From an uncultured Phascolarctobacterium sp. (GTDB lineage: Bacteria > Bacillota > Negativicutes > Acidaminococcales > Acidaminococcaceae): 5,521 nt of DNA. The stretch's first letter is position 1, and each line of letters begins with the position of its first letter. Below are positions 1-3,496 of this stretch, piece by piece. The position numbers were made by a program, and so were the translations under genes. Location of the stretch: NCBI RefSeq assembly GCF_900753045.1, contig NZ_CAADXO010000016.1:1-5521 (forward strand), in the 5' to 3' direction. The notes under the pieces were generated by a model. It ran no database searches, was not told the DNA's origin, and was given only the letters and a program-made list of their open reading frames with translations.

Positions 1-2715
1 GTAGCAGCAGGTACTGCTGATACTGATGCAGTAAACGTAAGCCAACTGAAACAAGTAAGTAATACAGCAAATGCAGGTTGGAATTTGTCTACTAACGGTG
101 TAGCAACCGAAGCAACCAACGTTAAACCCGGCGATTATGTTGATTTCAGCGGCGATAAGAACATCAGCGTAAGCAATGACGGCACTAAGGTTAAGGTTGA
201 GCTGAACAAAAACATTGATGTAAACTATGTTCAGACCAACGCACTGAACGCAAAATACAACCTGTCCGTAGGTACTGCAAATGAAAACGGCACTGTACCG
301 TTCTTCGTAAACAGCAACGGTGCATTCTACGCAGCAAACAACAACTTCTCCGTAGATAAAGACGGCAAAGTAACCGCAACTGCAGGCGAAATCGGCAACG
401 TAGTTCTGCAAAATGGCGTATATACCGGTCATTCCGCACTGCGTGACGCAGAACTGTTCGTAGGCGATGCAGACGGCAACTACAGCCAAATCACTCCGAA
501 ATCCGCTAAACTTGGTCAGGTAACCATCGACGAAAAAGGCAATATGGCCGGTGTAAACTCCATTCAGACCAACGCACTGAACGCAAAATATAACCTGTCC
601 GTAGGTACTGCAAATGAAAATGGTATCATGCCGTTCTTCGTAAACAGCAACGGTGCATTCTATGGTGCAAACAACAACTTCTCCGTAGATAAAGACGGTA
701 AAGTAACTGCAACCGCAGGCGAAATCGGCAACGTAGTTCTGCAGAACGGCGTATATACCGGTCATTCCGCACTGCGTGACGGCGAGCTGTTCGTAGGCGA
801 TGCAAGCGGCAACTACAGCCAGATTACTACAAAAGGCGCTAAGCTGGGCAAAGTAACTGTTGCTGAAGACGGCAAGATCAGCGGTGTAGCTGCAGGTGCA
901 GTAACCGCTGATTCCACTGATGCTGTAAACGGCAGCCAGCTGCATGCGGTAGCAACAGAAGCAAGCAAACACAGCAAGGTAGTAAGCGGCAACAATATCA
1001 ACGTTGAAGAAACCGATGTTGACGGCCAGAAGTTCTACAAGGTTAACATGAACAAGGATATCATGCTTGGCGACGTGGCTGGTAAGTATGTAAGCATCAG
1101 CGGCACCAACGGTACTATCGAAACCACCGGCTACATTGCAACCAAAGATCGCGTATATGCTGATAAGGGTGCAAAACTGGCAGACATCGACGTAACCGGT
1201 AACAAGATCTCCAACGGCGCTTCCTCCATCGTTATGGATGGCAGCAATGTTAAGGTTAACGATAAGGTTACCATTGATCAGAACGGCAAGATCAGCGGCG
1301 TAGCTGCAGGTGACATCAGCAAAACCTCCACCGACGCTATTAACGGCAGCCAGCTGCATCAGACCAATGAGAATGTTGCAGCGTTGGATAAACGCGTAAC
1401 CGATAACGAAGCAGCTATCGAAAAAAATAAAAACGATATCGCAGCTAACAAAGCAGCTATCGAGAAAAACGCTAATGATATTGCTACTAATAAAGCAAAT
1501 ATCGAGAAAAATGCTAATGCTATCAAGGAAAACAAAGACGCTATCGATAAAAACACTGCAGATATCTCTAAACTTGATACTCGCGTAACCAATGTTGAAG
1601 AGCTTGCTAAGAAACACACCACTGTTACCGCAGGTGACAACATTACTGTAACCGAAGACACCAATAAAGACGGTGGCAAGGAATACAAGGTTGCTTTGGA
1701 CAAAGATATTAAGCTTGACAGCGTAACCACCGGTCAAACTGTAATGAACAATGACGGCCTGAAAGTTGGTAAAGACGTAAGCGTAACTGCAACTGCTGTA
1801 ACCGCAGGCAAGACCTCCATCAGCGATGAAGGCGTAAAAGTTGGCGACAAGACCTATATCAGCGATAAAGGCTTGAATGCAAACGGTCAGCAGATTACCA
1901 ATGTAGCAGACGGTAAAGAAAACGGCGATGCAGTTAACTATGGTCAGCTGAAAGGCGTTGAAAACCAAGTTATCAGCAATAGCAACCGCATTAACCAACT
2001 GGGTAACCGTGTAAACAAGGTTGGCGCAGGCGCAGCTGCTCTGGCAGCCCTGCATCCGATGGACTTCGATCCGGACGACAAACTGACCTTCTCCGCAGGC
2101 TACGGCAACTATGGCGGTGAAAACGCTGCTGCAATCGGCGCTTACTACCGTCCTGACGAAAAGGTAATGTTCAGTGTTGGCGGTACCGTAGGCAACGGTG
2201 AAAACATGGTTAACGCAGGCGTATCCTTCTCCCTGGACCGCACCAACCATGTAAGCAACAGCCGTACTGCAATGGCTCGCGAAATTCTTGACCTGCGTGC
2301 TGAGGTTACCGAGCTGAAGGCTATGGTTGCTAAAGGCGGCTTAGGCTCCATCGCAGAAGATAAGATGAAGATCTTCCCGGATGTTGCTGAAAACCACTGG
2401 GCATATGAATACATTGGCAAGCTGGCAGCAGCAGGCATCATCGAAGGCTATCCGGATGGTAACTTCTCTGGTGACCGCATGATGAGCCGTTACGAATTCG
2501 CTGCAATGCTCTACCGTGCAATGCAGAAGGGCGCTCAGCTTGACAGCAAGATTATCAACGAGTTCGCTCCTGAAATGGGCCGTATCCGTGTTGACCGCAT
2601 CAGCGGCGAAGACGGTGATCGCGACAAGATTGAGCGTGTACGCGTAAATGCTGTTAAAGGCGAACGCGACCATTACGGTAACAAAATCGCTAAAGCTGAA
2701 GCAAAAGCTAAATAA
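1..2715 (+). CDS. Trimeric autotransporter adhesin with YadA anchor and C-terminal SLH domain (5' partial)
   Basis: The frame is open from base 1 without a start, so the gene begins upstream; 904 residues are visible and TAA ends it at 2713-2715. A TTG at 85 could be taken as a start, but the coding sequence before it (neck TDAVNVSQL, residues 8-16) is clearly part of the protein. Visible order: neck; Trp-ring/GIN-like unit from W27; two 111-residue repeats (77-187, 188-298); necks DAVNGSQL (307-314) and DAINGSQL (445-452); coiled coil (about 459-535); beta-rich segment; neck DAVNYGQL (643-650); YadA anchor (about 669-746); short coiled coil (758-778); SLH domain (791-843); charged tail. Known for the family: three chains form one 12-stranded outer-membrane barrel that exports and displays the stalk and head for adhesion or autoaggregation. 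Inferred: the SLH domain ties the barrel to peptidoglycan, as expected in Negativicutes. The ligand is unknown. A terminator follows, so it is probably the last gene of its transcript. Confidence 0.95.
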   Translation, partial: VAAGTADTDAVNVSQLKQVSNTANAGWNLSTNGVATEATNVKPGDYVDFSGDKNISVSNDGTKVKVELNKNIDVNYVQTNALNAKYNLSVGTANENGTVPFFVNSNGAFYAANNNFSVDKDGKVTATAGEIGNVVLQNGVYTGHSALRDAELFVGDADGNYSQITPKSAKLGQVTIDEKGNMAGVNSIQTNALNAKYNLSVGTANENGIMPFFVNSNGAFYGANNNFSVDKDGKVTATAGEIGNVVLQNGVYTGHSALRDGELFVGDASGNYSQITTKGAKLGKVTVAEDGKISGVAAGAVTADSTDAVNGSQLHAVATEASKHSKVVSGNNINVEETDVDGQKFYKVNMNKDIMLGDVAGKYVSISGTNGTIETTGYIATKDRVYADKGAKLADIDVTGNKISNGASSIVMDGSNVKVNDKVTIDQNGKISGVAAGDISKTSTDAINGSQLHQTNENVAALDKRVTDNEAAIEKNKNDIAANKAAIEKNANDIATNKANIEKNANAIKENKDAIDKNTADISKLDTRVTNVEELAKKHTTVTAGDNITVTEDTNKDGGKEYKVALDKDIKLDSVTTGQTVMNNDGLKVGKDVSVTATAVTAGKTSISDEGVKVGDKTYISDKGLNANGQQITNVADGKENGDAVNYGQLKGVENQVISNSNRINQLGNRVNKVGAGAAALAALHPMDFDPDDKLTFSAGYGNYGGENAAAIGAYYRPDEKVMFSVGGTVGNGENMVNAGVSFSLDRTNHVSNSRTAMAREILDLRAEVTELKAMVAKGGLGSIAEDKMKIFPDVAENHWAYEYIGKLAAAGIIEGYPDGNFSGDRMMSRYEFAAMLYRAMQKGAQLDSKIINEFAPEMGRIRVDRISGEDGDRDKIERVRVNAVKGERDHYGNKIAKAEAKAK
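22..48 (+). other. TAA neck motif TDAVNVSQL in the first adhesin
   Basis: This short segment reads TDAVNVSQL in the frame of the first gene. In trimeric autotransporters such necks join a wider beta domain to the next stalk or head element. The same nonapeptide closes units of the downstream gene at 4925-4951 and 5297-5323, which shows that base 1 lies well inside an adhesin passenger and not near its N-terminus. Confidence 0.8.
79..249 (+). repeat. Module shared with the downstream gene (matches 5351-5521)
   Basis: These 171 bases align without gaps to 5351-5521 of the second gene. They include identical blocks such as those around GTTAAACCCGGCGATTATG and GACGGCACTAAGGTTAAGG. The proteins differ at only a few positions (for example SNDG against SHDG, KNID against KDID, NYVQTNALN against NSVKTNSLN). 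The shared block ends the visible part of the second gene exactly where the 111-residue repeats start in the first. Confidence 0.9.
229..894 (+). repeat. Tandem duplication of a 333-bp (111-residue) adhesin module
   Basis: Copy A spans 229-561 and copy B 562-894, head to tail and in frame. By hand alignment the 111-residue copies differ at 17 positions, nine of them in the last 16 residues. Many further differences are synonymous, so the protein is conserved more strictly than the DNA. Each copy contains TNALNAKYNLSVGTANENG, the pattern FSVDKDGKVTATAGEIGN and the segment GHSALRD followed by ELFVGDA. I do not recognise a named TAA domain. The central pattern resembles beta-rich repeats of phage tail-fibre proteins, which would suit a trimeric beta fold, but this is inference. 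Each copy precedes a Gly/Val-rich strand of the type KxSGVAAG that leads to the next module. Confidence 0.9.
919..942 (+). other. YadA-type stalk neck DAVNGSQL, first copy
   Basis: The segment encodes DAVNGSQL, a standard YadA stalk/neck motif (Pfam YadA_stalk type), preceded by KISGVAAGAVTADST. It marks the passage from the duplicated 111-residue modules to the next beta segment, which begins near KHSKVVSGNNINV (about 967). Confidence 0.85.
1333..1356 (+). other. YadA-type stalk neck DAINGSQL, second copy
   Basis: The segment encodes DAINGSQL, preceded by KISGVAAGDISKTST. The stretch KISGVAAG plus neck duplicates the one ending at 942. It leads directly into the long coiled coil that starts near 1357, as expected of a neck that funnels a beta domain into a stalk. 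Confidence 0.85.
1375..1605 (+). other. Coiled-coil stalk with eight successive Asn-at-d heptads
   Basis: The translation keeps a strict seven-residue register with I or V at position a: VAALDKR, VTDNEAA, IEKNKND, IAANKAA, IEKNAND, IATNKAN, IEKNANA, IKENKDA, IDKNTAD, ISKLDTR, VTNVEEL. Position d is Asn in eight successive heptads (1396-1563) and Leu or Val in the flanking ones. In trimeric autotransporters, Asn at d in IxxN heptads is known to place three Asn side chains in the core, where they bind an anion. The run therefore predicts a parallel three-stranded stalk with up to eight such layers. At DNA level 1438-1521 is an imperfect 42-bp tandem repeat, so the stalk can lengthen or shorten by two-heptad steps. 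Confidence 0.85.
1606..1968 (+). other. Beta-rich stalk segment and last neck before the anchor
   Basis: After the coiled coil the protein returns to a beta pattern starting at AKKHTTVTAGDNITV. This resembles the earlier segment HSKVVSGNNINVEE (967-1080): both end in a KDI motif (ALDKDIKL against NMNKDIML). It is followed by KTSISDEGVKVGDKTYISD, GLNANGQQITNVADG and the neck DAVNYGQL (1927-1950). This order (GLN, ITNVADG, DAVNYGQL) is typical just upstream of a YadA anchor. The neck hands over to the short helix that passes through the barrel. Confidence 0.75.
2005..2238 (+). other. YadA-type membrane anchor (translocation barrel) domain
   Basis: The helix around NRVNKVGAGAAALAALHP is followed by four amphipathic strands: KLTFSAGYGNY, AAAIGAYYRP, KVMFSVGGTVG and MVNAGVSFSLD. 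This matches the YadA anchor family (Pfam YadA_anchor, about 75 residues) in length and landmarks, including the GAGAAALAALHP helix and the closing NAGVSF strand. Three chains together form the 12-stranded pore. The odd point is position: in classical proteins the last strand ends the polypeptide with an aromatic residue, whereas here 158 more residues follow. Confidence 0.95.
2272..2334 (+). other. Short periplasmic coiled coil after the anchor
   Basis: The segment MAREILDLRAEVTELKAMVAK has hydrophobic residues at heptad spacing (I, L, V, L, M/V) and charged residues between them. By the known topology of YadA anchors the strand-4 end faces the periplasm, so this helix would continue the trimer on the periplasmic side and act as a spacer to the SLH domain. 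The location is inferred from topology. Confidence 0.7.
2371..2529 (+). other. SLH (S-layer homology) domain, single copy
   Basis: About 53 residues carry the SLH landmarks in order: the IFPDV opening, HWAYEYIGKLAAAGIIEGY, PDGNF, and SRYEFAAMLYRAM, in which SRYE replaces the common TRAE. SLH domains bind secondary wall polymers or modified peptidoglycan. In Negativicutes they are known from outer-membrane proteins that tether the membrane to the wall. Only one copy is present per chain, so the trimer would supply three, which matches the usual three-SLH wall-binding unit. That last link is inference. Confidence 0.93.
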
Positions 2716-2767
2716 GCTTTGCCCGTTCATTAAGTAAGCTTCAAAAAAATAATATCGTGTTTAACAA

Positions 2768-2811
2768 CCCCCGCTCCTGTCGGCCTTGCCGACGAGGGCG
2801 GGGGTTTTGTT
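2768..2811 (+). terminator. Strong intrinsic terminator after the first adhesin gene
   Basis: The outer stem CCCCCGC (2768-2774) pairs with GCGGGGG (2798-2804). The inner stem GTCGGC (2779-2784) pairs with GCCGAC (2788-2793) around a CTT loop. The four bases on each side between the stems can partly pair. TTTTGTT follows directly. It lies 52 bp after the stop codon, so the two adhesin genes are probably separate transcription units. Confidence 0.9.
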
Positions 2812-2892
2812 ATGCCCAAGCAATGCTGCCTTACTTTGCTTTACAGATAAAAAACCTATAGAATGTATAGTATATAAAGTTTTGTTAATAAA

Positions 2893-2917
2893 AGAAATAT
2901 GCATTATGCATATTTCT
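2893..2917. repeat. Perfect 25-bp palindrome (inverted repeat I)
   Basis: Arms of 12 bp, AGAAATATGCAT and ATGCATATTTCT, flank a single central T. No T run follows on the + strand; eight G follow instead, so it is not a simple terminator. It may be an operator for a dimeric regulator or an RNA hairpin. Function is not shown. Confidence 0.8.
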
Positions 2918-2925
2918 GGGGGGGG
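2918..2925 (+). repeat. Homopolymer tract of eight G
   Basis: Eight consecutive G lie directly after inverted repeat I inside an AT-rich region. Poly-G tracts of this size upstream of surface protein genes are known sites of slipped-strand mispairing and phase variation in other bacteria. Here the role is a guess, since the tract lies about 400 bp before the start codon and outside the candidate core promoters. Confidence 0.75.
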
Positions 2926-2963
2926 TAAAGATGCATAATAAAAAATACAGTGAATAAAGTAAC

Positions 2964-2988
2964 TAAAGAAAGTGTTACACTTTCTTTA
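2964..2988. repeat. Perfect 25-bp palindrome (inverted repeat II)
   Basis: Arms TAAAGAAAGTGT and ACACTTTCTTTA (12 bp each) flank a single central T, the same geometry as inverted repeat I. The centres are 71 bp apart (2905 and 2976). Both contain AAGAAA toward the outside of the left arm and TTTCT toward the outside of the right arm, but the inner halves differ. It could be a second operator or an RNA hairpin; no U tract follows. Confidence 0.8.
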
Positions 2989-3133
2989 AAAATAACAAGA
3001 AAAACTGTTTTTTAAACTATCTGTACAAGTGGTGGGGTTAAAAAATAAAGATAAAAGTGCTAAAATGAAAGTACAGAAAAATCATCAGAAAATTCCACAT
3101 AATGTTTTATTAAAGTATTATAAGTTTTCGTTG

Positions 3134-3162
3134 TTGATGCATTAATAAAAAGTTATTATAGA
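3134..3162 (+). promoter_or_regulatory. Candidate sigma-70-type promoter (distal) for the second adhesin
   Basis: TTGATG (3134-3139) and TATAGA (3157-3162) are spaced by 17 bp, each matching the consensus at four of six bases. In such AT-rich DNA chance matches are frequent, so this is only a candidate. It would give a leader of about 155 nt. Confidence 0.35.
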
Positions 3163-3175
3163 GTTCTCTTTGAAG

Positions 3176-3210
3176 TTATATATAATTGCATATATTAAAA
3201 TTATATATAA
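3176..3210. repeat. AT-only inverted repeat with 12-bp arms
   Basis: TTATATATAATT (3176-3187) and AATTATATATAA (3199-3210) are perfect inverted copies separated by 11 bp. The repeat sits just upstream of the proximal promoter candidate, where an activator or a curved UP-like element would lie. Its low complexity makes chance formation more likely than for the two 25-bp palindromes. Confidence 0.65.
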
Positions 3211-3217
3211 AAGCACC

Positions 3218-3246
3218 TTGACGGTATGGCTGTTACTATAAATACT
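3218..3246 (+). promoter_or_regulatory. Candidate sigma-70-type promoter (proximal) for the second adhesin
   Basis: TTGACG (3218-3223) matches five of six bases of the -35 consensus, and AATACT (3241-3246), 17 bp downstream, matches four of six of the -10. TATAAA at 3237 is a better -10 hexamer but only 13 bp away. Transcription would start near 3253, giving a leader of roughly 70 nt. Confidence 0.4.
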
Positions 3247-3261
3247 TAACTTGTTTCCTTA

Positions 3262-3277
3262 CGTGGTCTAAGCCACG
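3262..3277 (+). promoter_or_regulatory. Small hairpin in the leader of the second adhesin
   Basis: CGTGG (3262-3266) pairs with CCACG (3273-3277), extended by a T-G wobble, leaving a CTAA loop. It lies 34 nt before the ribosome binding site and is GC-rich in an AT-rich setting. It is followed by CTTTAATAT, which is too weak for a terminator. It may stabilise the leader RNA or be a protein binding site. Confidence 0.4.
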
Positions 3278-3310
3278 CTTTAATATAGCTATTCATTTTT
3301 TGAGTATGTT

Positions 3311-3318
3311 AGGAGGAG
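3311..3318 (+). promoter_or_regulatory. Ribosome binding site of the second adhesin gene
   Basis: AGGAGGAG is close to the ideal anti-Shine-Dalgarno complement and ends 7 nt before ATG at 3326. It fixes the start codon, which also opens a complete ESPR signal sequence. Confidence 0.93.
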
Positions 3319-3325
3319 TGTTTTC

Positions 3326-3496
3326 ATGAATAAGGTATTTAAGGTTATCTGGAGTGAAGCGCGTAATGCTTATGTGGTTGTTTCCGAAATGGCAAAAAGC
3401 CATGGAACCAAAAGCTGCTCCACTAAAAAACTGTTGGCAATGCTGATTGCTACAGGTGTAATGACCTGTGCAAGCGTAGCGCCGGTTATGGCTGCT
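3326..3496 (+). other. Extended signal peptide (ESPR plus Sec signal)
   Basis: The opening MNKVFKVIWSEARNAYVVVS followed by EMAKSHGTKS is a typical type V ESPR (Pfam ESPR). A basic segment (TKK) and a hydrophobic core LLAMLIATGVMTCASVAPVMA follow. Cleavage after VMA (residue 56) or the next Ala is likely. The cysteine at 48 does not form a lipobox. Confidence 0.9.

Larger units (their letters stand above)
2812..3325. other. AT-rich intergenic region upstream of the second adhesin gene
   Basis: About 510 bp separate the terminator from the next start codon. The region is visibly far richer in A and T than either gene. I see no credible protein gene: frames are short on both strands and lack ribosome binding sites, apart from a doubtful eight-codon frame at 2931-2957. 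It contains two perfect 25-bp palindromes, a run of eight G, a third AT-only inverted repeat, two possible promoters, a small leader hairpin and the ribosome binding site of the second gene. The hexamer ATGCAT occurs four times (2899, 2906, 2931, 3137). The length and signals suggest a regulated adhesin promoter region. Confidence 0.7.

Noticed and set aside
85..87. TTG as start codon of the first gene
   Set aside because: The frame is open upstream to base 1 and encodes a good adhesin neck and linker. No signal peptide follows the TTG.
1375..1605. Tandem short repeats as a CRISPR-like array
   Set aside because: The periodicity is 21 and 42 bp, has no unique spacers, and is fully explained by in-frame coiled-coil heptads.
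1359..1730. Minus-strand frame of 123 codons rich in Leu, Ser and Ala that looks like a membrane protein
   Set aside because: It is antisense to the heptad repeats of the coiled coil. The apparent hydrophobic repeats are the reverse complement of the regular Ile/Asn/Lys/Ala codons.
2341..2730. Minus-strand frame of 129 codons over the SLH region and stop codon
   Set aside because: It overlaps a strongly recognised SLH domain, shows no ribosome binding site and resembles no family I know.
2840..2868. TTTACA with ATGTAT 17 bp downstream as a promoter before the palindromes
   Set aside because: The -10 match is poor, and the better TATA-like hexamers nearby have wrong spacing. It would only matter if a long leader or small RNA is found.
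2931..2957. Eight-codon frame (MHNKKYSE) after the G tract, a possible leader peptide
   Set aside because: The G run is not a real Shine-Dalgarno sequence, the composition is what AT-rich DNA gives by chance, and no attenuator structure with a U tract follows.
3458..3475. Cysteine 48 in GVMTCAS as a lipoprotein lipobox
   Set aside because: The residues before the Cys (V-M-T) do not fit a lipobox. An AxA-type signal peptidase I site follows, and ESPR adhesins are not lipoproteins.
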